A model generated the notes under the pieces. The model did not search any database. It was not told the origin of the DNA and saw nothing but the letters and a program-made list of their open reading frames with translations. A DNA stretch of 64,000 nucleotides from Robertmurraya kyonggiensis (GTDB taxonomy: Bacteria; Bacillota; Bacilli; Bacillales; Cytobacillaceae), in contig NZ_SWBM01000001.1 of NCBI RefSeq assembly GCF_005116465.1, positions 992,001 to 1,056,000 on the forward strand. Reading direction: 5' to 3'. Every line of letters begins with the position of its first letter. Positions within the stretch are counted from its first letter, which is position 1. This document shows, in pieces, positions 42,994 through 52,181 of the stretch. The position numbers and the translations under genes are program-made.

Positions 42994-45975
42994 ATGGAAA
43001 ATCGAGCATTTTCTATTCAAATAAACGGGAAAGAGTATCCCGCTAATGAAGGGCAAACGATTTTAGATGTAGCCCAATCTCAGGATTATGTGATTCCAAG
43101 TATTTGCTATCACCCAAATTTGGGTTCAATCCAAACCTGCGATACTTGCTTTGTTCAAGCAAATGGAGAAATGGTCCGGGCATGTGTCACAAAAGCAGAA
43201 CCTTCTATGGAAGTAGATACACAATCACCAATTGTGAAGGATGCTCAATACGAGGCGATGTCTCGAATTTTGAAAAATCACGAGCTCTATTGCACCGTTT
43301 GTGATAACAACAATGGAAATTGTGTTGTTCATAATACAGCTGAAATTTTAGAAATTGAGCACCAAAAGTATGAATTTAAACCAAAGCCATATCCACCAGA
43401 CAATTCACATCCATTTTATCGTTATGAGCCGGACCAATGTATATTGTGTGGTCGTTGTGTAGAGGCATGTCAGGACTTACAGGTGAATGAAACGTTAACG
43501 ATTGATTGGAGCAGGGAAAATCCTCGAGTCATTTGGGATAATGATGTCCCAATTGACCAGTCGTCATGTGTTTCCTGTGGACACTGTGTCACGGTCTGTC
43601 CGTGTAATGCTCTGATGGAAAAATCAATGCTCGGTGAAGCAGGTTTCTTAACTGGTATTCCACCGAAAGTTTTAGAACCGATGATTGATATGACGAAAGA
43701 GGTTGAGCCAGGTTATAAAGAGATTTTTGCTATCTCTGAGGTCGAAGCAGCGATGCGGAAATCGCGTGTGAAGCGGACAAAAACGGTTTGTACGTATTGT
43801 GGAGTAGGCTGTAGCTTTGAGGTATGGACGAAGGACCGTCACATTTTAAAAATTGAACCACAAGCAGAGGCACCTGTGAATGGGATTTCTACTTGTGTGA
43901 AAGGAAAATGGGGCTGGGATTTTGTTAATAGTGAAGAGCGTTTAACCAAGCCATTAATTCGTCAGGGAGATGAATTTGTAGAGGCTACTTGGGATGAAGC
44001 GCTTGATTTGATTGCCACAAAACTTTCCAGTATTAAGAGACTACATGGTCCTGATTCAATTGGCTACATAGCTTCTTCTAAATGTTCTAATGAAGAAAAC
44101 TTCTTATTCCAGAAGTTTGCTCGTTCTGTGATGGGCACAAACAATATTGACAATTGCTCCCGTTATTGTCAGTCGCCAGCCACTACAGGTTTAATGCGCA
44201 CAGTTGGAATTGGTGGCGATTCAGGTACAATGCGAGATATTGAGAAGTCTGAATTGATTATTGTCATTGGTGCAAATCCTGCAGAATCTCATCCAGTGTT
44301 AGCAACAAGAATTAAGCGTGCTCATAAGCTACATGGACAAAAGATCATTGTCGCAGATATTCGTAAGCATGAGCTTGCTGAGCGTGCGAATCTACATGTC
44401 CATCCGAAACCAAGTACAGATCTTGTCTGGTTATCGGCAGTCACAAAGTATATTTTTGATCAAGGCTGGGAGGACAAAGACTTTTTACAAGGAAGAGTCA
44501 ACGATGTAGACGCATATAAGGAATCTTTAGAGAAATTTACGCTCGAATATGCGGAGGAAATCACAGGACTCACACATGAAGAGCTAATTCAACTAGCAGA
44601 AATGGTTCATGAAGCGAAATCTGTTTGCATCTTATGGGCAATGGGGATTACTCAGCATTTAGGCGGTTCCGATGGAAGTACCGCGATTTCCAATCTACTT
44701 CTCGCTACAGGCAATTATGGCCGACCTGGTACAGGGGCTTATCCATTAAGAGGACACAACAATGTACAAGGTGCTTGTGATTTTGGCACGATGCCTGCTT
44801 GGTACCCAGGGTATGAGCCTGTACAGAATAAGGAAGTACGTGAACGGTATGAAAAGGCATGGGGTGTCTCTTTACCAGAAAAGCCGGGTATGAACAATCA
44901 TCAGATGGTCGAAGGGATTCAGAAAGGAAAAATAAAAGCAATGTACCTATTTGGTGAGGACATGGCAATTGTTGATTCGAATTCTAATCATGTACACGAT
45001 GCTTTTGAAAAATTAGATTTCTTTGTCGTACAGGATGTCTTTTTCTCAAAAACGGCTCAATTTGCAGATGTTGTTTTACCTGCAGCCCCAAGTCTTGAAA
45101 AGGATGGAACATTCACAAATACAGAGCGAAGAATTCAACGATTCCATAAGGTGCTTGAACCACTTGGGGATTCGAAACCTGACTGGTTGATTTTTCAGGA
45201 GCTAGCCAACAAGCTTGGAGCGAATTGGAATTATAAGGATCCAGGTGAAATCATGGCTGAAGCCGCATCCCTTGCGCCGATTTTTGCAGGGGTCAGCTAT
45301 GAGCGTTTAGATGGCTGGAATAGCTTGATTTGGCCAGTACACAAAGACGGTACGGACACACCACTCTTATATAAGGATAAATTCTTTTTCCCAGATGGGA
45401 AGGCAAGGCTGTATTCAGTCGACTGGACACCTCCATTTGAGGCCGGTGAAGAATACGATTTACATTTGAACAATGGCCGCCTACTTGAACATTTCCATGA
45501 AGGAAATATGACTTACCGATCAGAAGGTCTGACTCATAAGGTTCCACATCCGTGGCTTGATGTGTCGGAGGAGTTGGCTGCAGAACGTGGATTGGAGGAT
45601 GGGGCACTTGTACGATTAACCTCCCCATATGGACAAGTTAAGGTGAGGGTAATGGTCACCGACCGTGTACGCGGAAACGAAATCTATTTGACGATGAATT
45701 CAAGTGAAGATTACGAAGCGGTTAATCGTTTAACGAGTAGCTATCACGACAAAATTACCCATACTCCGAATTACAAGGAGATGGGGGTAAAAATGGATGT
45801 TCTCGAAGCAACTGGCGAGCCACCTCTACCTAAGGTTAATTTCCGTTTTGGAAACCGGATCCCTCAGTTGAGTGTAAGAGTAGAGGAAAAATGGAAGCGT
45901 TCAGACTTTATTCCGATTCAAGAGTTATTTGGTGGAGAGGGGGATGGATATGGCGAAAGCGATCAGGCAAATTAA
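42994..45975 (+). CDS. fdhF: Formate dehydrogenase alpha subunit, molybdopterin type
   Basis: A 993-residue cytoplasmic oxidoreductase. The N-terminus has a 2Fe-2S domain (CYHPNLGSIQTCDTCF), a His/Cys 4Fe-4S segment (HELYCTVCDNNNGNC) and two ferredoxin motifs (CILCGRCVEACQ; CVSCGHCVTVCPCNAL). The 4Fe-4S/molybdopterin core begins at CTYCGVGCSFEVWTKD. The active-site Cys392 lies in NNIDNCSRYCQSPATTGL and is followed by Gln393 where characterised formate dehydrogenases have His. C-terminal molybdopterin dinucleotide binding is complete. It oxidises formate to CO2, with electrons probably passed to NAD+ or a partner. Close to the YjgC/YrhE type of Bacillus. Confidence 0.9.
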   Translation: MENRAFSIQINGKEYPANEGQTILDVAQSQDYVIPSICYHPNLGSIQTCDTCFVQANGEMVRACVTKAEPSMEVDTQSPIVKDAQYEAMSRILKNHELYCTVCDNNNGNCVVHNTAEILEIEHQKYEFKPKPYPPDNSHPFYRYEPDQCILCGRCVEACQDLQVNETLTIDWSRENPRVIWDNDVPIDQSSCVSCGHCVTVCPCNALMEKSMLGEAGFLTGIPPKVLEPMIDMTKEVEPGYKEIFAISEVEAAMRKSRVKRTKTVCTYCGVGCSFEVWTKDRHILKIEPQAEAPVNGISTCVKGKWGWDFVNSEERLTKPLIRQGDEFVEATWDEALDLIATKLSSIKRLHGPDSIGYIASSKCSNEENFLFQKFARSVMGTNNIDNCSRYCQSPATTGLMRTVGIGGDSGTMRDIEKSELIIVIGANPAESHPVLATRIKRAHKLHGQKIIVADIRKHELAERANLHVHPKPSTDLVWLSAVTKYIFDQGWEDKDFLQGRVNDVDAYKESLEKFTLEYAEEITGLTHEELIQLAEMVHEAKSVCILWAMGITQHLGGSDGSTAISNLLLATGNYGRPGTGAYPLRGHNNVQGACDFGTMPAWYPGYEPVQNKEVRERYEKAWGVSLPEKPGMNNHQMVEGIQKGKIKAMYLFGEDMAIVDSNSNHVHDAFEKLDFFVVQDVFFSKTAQFADVVLPAAPSLEKDGTFTNTERRIQRFHKVLEPLGDSKPDWLIFQELANKLGANWNYKDPGEIMAEAASLAPIFAGVSYERLDGWNSLIWPVHKDGTDTPLLYKDKFFFPDGKARLYSVDWTPPFEAGEEYDLHLNNGRLLEHFHEGNMTYRSEGLTHKVPHPWLDVSEELAAERGLEDGALVRLTSPYGQVKVRVMVTDRVRGNEIYLTMNSSEDYEAVNRLTSSYHDKITHTPNYKEMGVKMDVLEATGEPPLPKVNFRFGNRIPQLSVRVEEKWKRSDFIPIQELFGGEGDGYGESDQAN

Positions 45976-46447
45976 TAAAAGCGTGCCGAACCCTGTAGAA
46001 GAACAGATTAAGGCCATTTCAGAATTAACGAAAGCCATTGCGGATAATCGGGAAGCGCTGATGACGACTATGGATATTTTAAAAGGGTTACATGAAATGG
46101 GTGTTCTGCCGGCTGTGAAGGCGATGCTTGATAATCGTACTGATATTGGGGCGATTGCGATACAGCAAGCCAATCAACCAGGCATGCATAATATGATTAA
46201 AAATGCGATGGGTGCAATGAAATTCTTTGGATCGATTAATCCAAACGAAATGCAAGCAATTTTTAAAGGTCTATCGATTGGCTTCGAGCGTTCCGCGGAG
46301 GTTGTGCGAAATGGAGAGCAGAAAAGTCTATTTAAGTTAGGGACAAGCCTACGCGACCCTGATGTGAAAGCTTCTCTCACAACGATGGTGGAGTTCTTAC
46401 ACGGAATGGGAGAGGCTTTTAACCAGGAAAATGAAAAGGTGAATTAG
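45944..46447 (+). CDS. DUF1641 protein associated with formate dehydrogenase
   Basis: A 167-residue protein that overlaps the dehydrogenase gene by 32 bases. ATG 45944 or 45950 both fit GGAGAGG. The sequence ELTKAIADNREALMTTMDIL, GLHEMGVLPAVKAMLDNRTD and FKLGTSLRDPDVKASLTTMV is typical of DUF1641 (YrhD/YjgD). The family always accompanies this type of formate dehydrogenase; it may be a small subunit or assembly factor. Mostly helical, cytoplasmic. Confidence 0.85.
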   Translation: MDMAKAIRQINKSVPNPVEEQIKAISELTKAIADNREALMTTMDILKGLHEMGVLPAVKAMLDNRTDIGAIAIQQANQPGMHNMIKNAMGAMKFFGSINPNEMQAIFKGLSIGFERSAEVVRNGEQKSLFKLGTSLRDPDVKASLTTMVEFLHGMGEAFNQENEKVN

Positions 46448-46462
46448 TAAGGAGTTGGCGAA

Positions 46463-46690
46463 ATGGAATCTGGTAGCTGGAAGCTTGAAGGAGTGAAAAC
46501 CAAAGAAGATGCTGACAAGGTTCTTCAGGCTTTGAACTCCGTATGGGGTGTACGAAAGGCAGAGGTCAATCTAAACAGTGGAGAAGCGATTGTAAGCTTT
46601 GATGAGAAAGCGGCAACCTATGATGATTTTGCCCAAGCCGTTATTGATTCTGGTTACAAGGTGGGAGGGTCGAAGGATGAAGGTTTGTGA
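46463..46690 (+). CDS. HMA-like ferredoxin-fold domain without CxxC
   Basis: A 75-residue protein from ATG 46463 behind AAGGAG. The pattern LQALNSVWGVRKAEVNLNSG, GEAIVSFDEKAATYDDFAQA, VIDSGYKV matches heavy-metal-associated (HMA) domains, but the CxxC metal site is absent. It is encoded between the DUF1641 gene and a zinc-ribbon gene in the formate operon. Copper or metal chaperoning is therefore unlikely; a structural or protein-binding role is possible. Confidence 0.7.
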   Translation: MESGSWKLEGVKTKEDADKVLQALNSVWGVRKAEVNLNSGEAIVSFDEKAATYDDFAQAVIDSGYKVGGSKDEGL

Positions 46691-46817
46691 AGTATGTGGT
46701 GCTGAGGAAATGGATGAGAGTCCATGGTTTAGAAATAAACCGCAAATGGGTGGCTTACATGTATGTGAAAGCTGTCAAGAAGACCGAAAGCATCCATTTT
46801 TTGAAGAGAGTGAATAG
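46677..46817 (+). CDS. 46-residue zinc-ribbon-like protein
   Basis: ATG 46677 overlaps the previous gene's end and has GGGAGGG 8 bases upstream. Two CxxC knuckles, CEVCG near residue 3 and CESCQ near residue 31, suggest a small zinc or iron site of the rubredoxin/zinc-ribbon kind. The rest (MDESPWFRNKPQMGGLHV) is unremarkable. It ends the formate operon. Function unknown; maturation or electron transfer to the dehydrogenase is speculation from position. Confidence 0.65.
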   Translation: MKVCEVCGAEEMDESPWFRNKPQMGGLHVCESCQEDRKHPFFEESE

Positions 46818-46818
46818 G

Positions 46819-46847
46819 AGAGGATGAGATTTATCATCCTTTCTTTC
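46819..46847 (+). terminator. Terminator ending the formate operon
   Basis: Stem AGGATGA/TCATCCT followed by TTCTTTC. Confidence 0.7.
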
Positions 46848-46857
46848 GTAAGTTCAG

Positions 46858-47085
46858 TTACATCGAAAAATAGGCTTAAGAATTCCGGCTGAAAAAGGAC
46901 TTTCACCTTTTTCTCTATAAATAAGCGAATTTTTTCCGGTTAAGCTATACATTTTTCATGATTTTAAGGGTCCTAAGTTCAATTAGCGGAAAATCTCCGC
47001 CTTTTTCACCTAATAACCATTCATTTTTCAAAATAGACGGAATTTCTCCGGTTAAGTGGGTAGACCTGCCGAAAGTCAAAAAAAC
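46858..47085 (+). repeat. Composite palindromic interspersed repeat, copy B (228 bp)
   Basis: Same order of four CGGAA/TTCCG modules and spacers as copy A at 20317. Shared words include AAGCTATACATTTTTCATGA, AATTAGCGGAAAATCTCCG and TTTCACCTAATAACC. Some modules are altered but keep their pairing in part. It fills the gap between the formate operon and fdhD. Confidence 0.85.
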
Positions 47086-47122
47086 CGACCAATAATAGAG
47101 CCTATTCGGAAGGAGGTTAGGC

Positions 47123-47917
47123 GTGAAACCGATTGAAGTGAAACGGCAAACATTACGATTTCACAATGGAAACGCGGAAGCAACGGAAGATCACGTCGTA
47201 ACAGAGTATCCTGTTACTGTGAAGCTAAATGAACAAGAATTGGTGACGATGGTTTGCACACCAGAGTACATTGACGATTTGGTGATAGGTTTCTTAGCTT
47301 CGGAAGGGATTATTAAAAGGTATGAGGATATTCAAGATTTTTGGGTACAGGAGCAAGAAGGGATTGTCCACATCAAATGTGAAAAGGTAAATCCTTTTTA
47401 CGAAAAGTTCCAAAATAAACGCTATGTCACTTCATGTTGCGGAATGTCTCGACAAGGATTTGTATTTGTAAATGATGCCTTAACAGTGAAAAAAATGAAG
47501 GATTTTCGCATCAAACTTTCAGTGGAGGATACGTTTAGGCTGATGGGTGAAATGCAGAAGGCTGCCACAGTCTTTCAGCATACAGGCGGTGTACATAACG
47601 CAGCGTTATGTGATGTGAATGGAATGATCTTATCAAGAATGGACATCGGACGTCACAATGCCCTTGATAAAATTTATGGATTTTGTTTAAGAAATCAAAT
47701 CCCGATTCAGGAAAAAATCATCGTATTTAGCGGTAGAATTTCTTCTGAAATTTTGTTAAAGGTTGCTAAAATTGGCTGTGAAATCGTGTTGTCCAAATCA
47801 GCACCCACAGAGCTTGCGCTTGAACTCGCCGAGGAGCTTGGGATTACAACGATTGGATTTGTACGAGGGGATTCGCTCAATGTGTATACGTATCCGGAGC
47901 GAATTTCTATAAGTTGA
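47123..47917 (+). CDS. fdhD: Formate dehydrogenase accessory sulfurtransferase FdhD
   Basis: A 264-residue protein from GTG 47123 behind AAGGAGG. The region YVTSCCGMSRQGF contains the conserved cysteine pair that carries sulfur; TGGVHNAALCD and DIGRHNALDKIYG are FdhD signatures. FdhD moves sulfur from a cysteine desulfurase to the molybdenum cofactor before insertion in the dehydrogenase, and a desulfurase gene exists at 25921. It is separated from the fdhF operon by the repeat. Confidence 0.93.
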   Translation: MKPIEVKRQTLRFHNGNAEATEDHVVTEYPVTVKLNEQELVTMVCTPEYIDDLVIGFLASEGIIKRYEDIQDFWVQEQEGIVHIKCEKVNPFYEKFQNKRYVTSCCGMSRQGFVFVNDALTVKKMKDFRIKLSVEDTFRLMGEMQKAATVFQHTGGVHNAALCDVNGMILSRMDIGRHNALDKIYGFCLRNQIPIQEKIIVFSGRISSEILLKVAKIGCEIVLSKSAPTELALELAEELGITTIGFVRGDSLNVYTYPERISIS

Positions 47918-47932
47918 TACGGCATATTTATT

Positions 47933-47973
47933 CAAATGGAGCTGACTTAATACCAAGTTGGCTCCATTTTTTC
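47933..47973 (+). terminator. Rho-independent terminator after fdhD
   Basis: Stem AAATGGAGC/GCTCCATTT with inner CTT/AAG, then T run. Confidence 0.85.
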
Positions 47974-48116
47974 GGGAAATTTTTGTAATATAATTTTACA
48001 CTATACAGATAGTGAATTCTATTAGAAAATAAGTGTAACAATAGCTCTGTTTGCGTCTATTTACACTCCTTCATTAGAGAATGCAAACAACGTAGAATGT
48101 CAATCCGGAGGGACTT

Positions 48117-50891
48117 ATGATCACAAGAGAATTACTTTTTCATCTATTTAATAAACTTACAGGCGGTATAATGGTTGTTAATTCATCAGAAATCATTGTA
48201 TATATGAATCCTGAGGCAGAATGCCTTTTTAGTACAAAAATCAATGATTCGATTGAACGCTCCATTAGTACATTTATCCCTCATTTTCAAAACGGATTGA
48301 GAAACGATGTATTTGAAGGCATTGGCGTACGGAATTATGGTGATACTTTTCCATTACATGTTCAAGTAAATTCAATAGTAATTGAAAATGAGGATTTGAA
48401 AGTATTACTTGTAAAAAATCTACAAAATAATGAAGATGTAACTGAAAAATTAATCAAAATGAATGAGGAATTAGGAAATATTAAATTGGCCCTTGATGAA
48501 TCGACGATTATTGCGATAACGGACAGAAAGGGTACCATTACATTCGTTAACCATAAATTTTGCGAACAAACAAAATATAGTATGGATGAAATCATTGGCC
48601 AAAATCATCGAATCCTAAACTCAGGAACCCATTCAAAAGAATTCTTTCGTGAGATGTGGAGAACGATTGGAAGCGGAAATGTATGGAAAGGTGAAATTAA
48701 AAATAGGGCCAAGGATGGTACCTTGTATTGGGTCGATACAACGATTGTCCCGTTTCTTGGCGAAAATGGTAAACCATATCAGTATATAAGTATTCGTACA
48801 GATATTACAAAGAGAGTCGAAATGGAAAGAGAATTGCAAGAGTCTTTGAAACAGGATTTCTTGTACACTGTGAAAAACTTGAATAATGGTATTTTTAAAA
48901 TGAGAAAAGACGAGAAGGGGATGATGTATTACACCATGGGAGAAGGAAAGCTGATGGATGCCATTGGTGCCAATTCTACCACATTATTTAATAAATCCCC
49001 TCATGATGTTTTTGAAAAAGAAATAGCAGATTTGAAGCATCTATATTATGAAAAAGCTTTTGCGGGCGAGCGCGTTAACTATGAAGTTGCGCTACAAGGA
49101 AAGCTCTTATATGTTGATGTTTCACCGATCAAACAAGGTGATACAGTATTGGAAATTGTAGGTTCTGTTCATGATATATCTGAACTAAGGTCCACCCAAA
49201 GACAGTTAAAAGAGAATCGGATACAATATCAATCTCTTTTTGAAAATAGCCAGGATTATGTTGTGATCTATGGGGAAAAGGGAGAAGTTTTTGATATGAA
49301 CCCCCGAATGATGGAGAATTTCGGTATCACGAGGGATATGTTTGAACGTATTAATATCAAGACATTTCTTACCAAACAATTTCGAGTTATCGATGATACT
49401 TTTTTTGATAATATCGTCAACGGAAGCCCCCAGAATTTTATGATTGAAACGAAAGATAAGTTTGGGATAGAGGTTTTCGTGGATGTTCAATTTCTACCTA
49501 TTATTGTAGATGGTAAAATCAAAGGCGTCTATTCCATCGGCAGAGATGTGACAGAAGATAAGAAGATTCAAAATATGAATGCATACTTAGCTCAACATGA
49601 TGAGTTAACAAGTCTCTTAAATCGCAGGGGCATGAGTCAGAAAGTGGAAGAGTCGTTAGCATATGCTGAAGGAGAGCAGTTAGAAATGGCTTTTTTGCTG
49701 ATTGATCTTGACCGTTTTAAGAAAATCAATGATACACTTGGACATCAAATTGGTGACCATCTTCTTGAGAGCGTTTCAGAGCGATTACTTGAAATTATAG
49801 ATATGGAAACTCAATTTGCTGCACGTATGGGCGGAGATGAGTTTGTTGTCTTGTTACCTTCCATTGAGAACCAAAGCGATGCAATTAATCTAGCGAAAGC
49901 TTTTTTGCAAAAATTAACAGAGCCATTCTATATAAACAATAACGAACTATTTGTGTCGGCAAGTATTGGGATTAGTATGTATCCAACAAATGGAAAGACA
50001 GGAATCGAATTATTAAAAAAAGCAGACGTTGCGCTGTATCAGGCAAAAGAACAAGGTCGTAACATGTATCAAGTATATGGGGATTTTATGGATGAAAGGA
50101 CGTATCAATCCTTTCTCATGGAAAAACAATTAAGAAAAGCTATTTTGAATGGTGAATTTATTATTTATTACCAGCCACGAGTCAATGCATTGACTGGAGA
50201 AATCATTTCTGCTGAAGCATTGATTCGGTGGGAGCACCCACAGCTAGGCTTAATAAGTCCAGGAGAATTTATCCCACTAGCTGAAGAAAGTGGCCTTATT
50301 ATACAAATAGGGAAGTGGGTTAAAAGAAAAGTTTGTGAACAATTAAATGAGTGGAGAGTAGAAAGAATACCTCTTATCCCTATTAGTGTAAATGTTAGTT
50401 CTCAACGATTTTTACAAAGAGATTTTTCAAATGACATTAAAGTGTTATTAAATGAATTTCAACTAGAGGGAAAATGGCTAGAAATTGAAATTACAGAAAA
50501 CTCGATTATGAAAAATGAGGAATATATATACGAATGCTTACGCGAGTTAAAAAAAATGGGGATTCGAATCTTTATTGATGATTTTGGAACTGGTTACTCT
50601 TCGTTTAACTATTTGAAGACTTTTAAACTAGATGGAATTAAGATTGATCGCTCTTTTATCCAAAATATCTCAACTGAATCTGACAATGCGGGAATTACCA
50701 TTGCCATGATCAAAATGGCGCAGCATTTGAAAATGGATGTTATTGCAGAAGGGGTGGAAACTGAAGCAGAACTTTCCTTTTTACTTGAACAGGATTGCCA
50801 ATTTGTACAAGGGTTCTATTTTGGTAGACCTTGTCCAATGGAAGAATTTGAAGAAAAATATATGTATTCGCGTCAAGAAAATCAATCTTAA
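48117..50891 (+). CDS. PAS-domain GGDEF-EAL protein (c-di-GMP turnover)
   Basis: A 924-residue protein without membrane segments. Three or four PAS domains cover residues 1 to about 480 (for example [20 protein letters not shown] and [20 protein letters not shown]). The GGDEF motif [10 protein letters not shown] at 572-576 and the EAL motif EALIRWEHP at 700-702 are both intact, with [14 protein letters not shown] and the downstream EGVETE. It can therefore in principle make and degrade c-di-GMP; PAS domains may sense oxygen, redox or ligand. ATG 48117 follows GGAGGG. Monocistronic. Confidence 0.93.
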   Translation: MITRELLFHLFNKLTGGIMVVNSSEIIVYMNPEAECLFSTKINDSIERSISTFIPHFQNGLRNDVFEGIGVRNYGDTFPLHVQVNSIVIENEDLKVLLVKNLQNNEDVTEKLIKMNEELGNIKLALDESTIIAITDRKGTITFVNHKFCEQTKYSMDEIIGQNHRILNSGTHSKEFFREMWRTIGSGNVWKGEIKNRAKDGTLYWVDTTIVPFLGENGKPYQYISIRTDITKRVEMERELQESLKQDFLYTVKNLNNGIFKMRKDEKGMMYYTMGEGKLMDAIGANSTTLFNKSPHDVFEKEIADLKHLYYEKAFAGERVNYEVALQGKLLYVDVSPIKQGDTVLEIVGSVHDISELRSTQRQLKENRIQYQSLFENSQDYVVIYGEKGEVFDMNPRMMENFGITRDMFERINIKTFLTKQFRVIDDTFFDNIVNGSPQNFMIETKDKFGIEVFVDVQFLPIIVDGKIKGVYSIGRDVTEDKKIQNMNAYLAQHDELTSLLNRRGMSQKVEESLAYAEGEQLEMAFLLIDLDRFKKINDTLGHQIGDHLLESVSERLLEIIDMETQFAARMGGDEFVVLLPSIENQSDAINLAKAFLQKLTEPFYINNNELFVSASIGISMYPTNGKTGIELLKKADVALYQAKEQGRNMYQVYGDFMDERTYQSFLMEKQLRKAILNGEFIIYYQPRVNALTGEIISAEALIRWEHPQLGLISPGEFIPLAEESGLIIQIGKWVKRKVCEQLNEWRVERIPLIPISVNVSSQRFLQRDFSNDIKVLLNEFQLEGKWLEIEITENSIMKNEEYIYECLRELKKMGIRIFIDDFGTGYSSFNYLKTFKLDGIKIDRSFIQNISTESDNAGITIAMIKMAQHLKMDVIAEGVETEAELSFLLEQDCQFVQGFYFGRPCPMEEFEEKYMYSRQENQS

Positions 50892-50924
50892 TTGAAGAGT
50901 CATTTCATACATTGATTACTGTAT

Positions 50925-50964
50925 AAAAGAACCCCTCGAATTGGAAATGGAGGGGTTCTTTTAT
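50925..50964. terminator. Bidirectional terminator between convergent genes
   Basis: Perfect stem AAGAACCCCTC/GAGGGGTTCTT with flanking A and T runs; serves the GGDEF-EAL gene (+) and the M14 gene (-). Confidence 0.9.
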
Positions 50965-51962
50965 GGATTTTTTCGTTCATAAGCTTTTTTCGCTAAAAAC
51001 AAGCCAATTTCTTTATTGCGTTCCCAGATTGTCGGGAAAGAACTTAGCGGGAGATTGGTATCCTCAACGAATGAGCCAATTTCTACTGTTAAAGCGGGTC
51101 TTTTAAAATGCAGCACAAACCAATCTGTATACCCTCCACCTTGCTGATATATTTTGGGTTCTTCTAGTTCATATTTTGTGATATCTGCTACTTTTTCTGC
51201 AATATTATAATAATCCTCTAAAACTTCGGTTGTGTGAGTCAGGCCCCACCGATGAAATCCCCAAAATAACATATTCCCAGAAGAATGATAAGAAGCGACA
51301 AGTTCTGGATCAATTTCGTAAGTGAAATCCACTAAGGCCTTCACTTCTTTTGCTTCAAGTGGCTCCGTTCCTTTATAAAATTGATAACTCGGATTTAAGC
51401 TTACTCCTTTTAGTCCTTCCCAATTTGCAGGGTATTGTCGATTTAAATCAATGCCTTGAAGGTTTGCTTTCCATCGATTAAAGTCCTTTGAGCCTTTGTT
51501 CATCTGGATTAGATTTGAATGGATATAGGCAGGAAAGGCATAGAGGCCGAACTGTTGCAATGTAACCCCATCTGGATTAACCATTGGAACTACCCATATC
51601 GAGACTGTTTCTAAAATTCGTGGAGAAAATTGTTCGATCGCTTGATTCGATTCATAGGCATCGGCATAGGTTTCAATCATTTTCATCAAGAGAGCACTTG
51701 TTAACCATTCTCTCGCATGATGAGCACCGTGTAATAGAATCGTTGTCTCGCCATTCCCAAGTTTAAGGGCCCATATCTTTCTTCCTAAGCCTGTTGAAGT
51801 TAATGATTTGAATGTAATGAGGTCAGGATGAAGGGCGGCTAAATTTTCAATATCTTTTGTTAATGCCTCATAAGTATATAATTCCTTCGTGTTTACAATA
51901 GCAGCGTGTCCTACTGATGGAAGGCACCAAAAACATAGAAATATCAATACGATTCGTTTCAT
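50961..51962 (-). CDS. Secreted M14-family zinc carboxypeptidase
   Basis: A 333-residue exported peptidase. The N-terminal signal peptide (IVLIFLCFWCLPSVGHA) ends near residue 20. The zinc motif HHAREW gives His82 and Glu85; the third ligand is in ASYHSSG and the catalytic Glu in ALTVEIGS. GIDLNRQYPANW supplies the substrate-carboxylate arginine. M14 enzymes of bacilli cleave C-terminal residues or gamma-D-Glu-DAP bonds of cell-wall peptides. The neighbours give no further hint. Confidence 0.88.
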   Translation of the reverse strand: MKRIVLIFLCFWCLPSVGHAAIVNTKELYTYEALTKDIENLAALHPDLITFKSLTSTGLGRKIWALKLGNGETTILLHGAHHAREWLTSALLMKMIETYADAYESNQAIEQFSPRILETVSIWVVPMVNPDGVTLQQFGLYAFPAYIHSNLIQMNKGSKDFNRWKANLQGIDLNRQYPANWEGLKGVSLNPSYQFYKGTEPLEAKEVKALVDFTYEIDPELVASYHSSGNMLFWGFHRWGLTHTTEVLEDYYNIAEKVADITKYELEEPKIYQQGGGYTDWFVLHFKRPALTVEIGSFVEDTNLPLSSFPTIWERNKEIGLFLAKKAYERKNP

Positions 51963-52079
51963 GTCAATATCCTTTGTAAAATTGTGACTTTAATAGTTAT
52001 TTTGAGTTAACTTCGGTATTTTCATGACAGTTTTTGTTAGTACTATAGAACCAAAATGAATGCGTTTAAAAATTGTTTT

Positions 52080-52120
52080 GTGTCAGATTATTTGACACGG
52101 TGATAGACCCTTATTATACC
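52080..52120 (+). promoter_or_regulatory. Importer promoter with inverted-repeat operator
   Basis: GTGTCA (52080-52085) and TGACAC (52093-52098) form a perfect inverted repeat with a 7-base spacer. The right arm overlaps TTGACA (52092-52097), which is followed by 17 bases and TATACC (52115-52120). A regulator bound here would block the -35 element or activate from it. Confidence 0.6.
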
Positions 52121-52181
52121 GTGATATATAATTTAGAAAATTCAATGATTTAAAGTGATAAACAAATGAGGTGTGAAGCAA

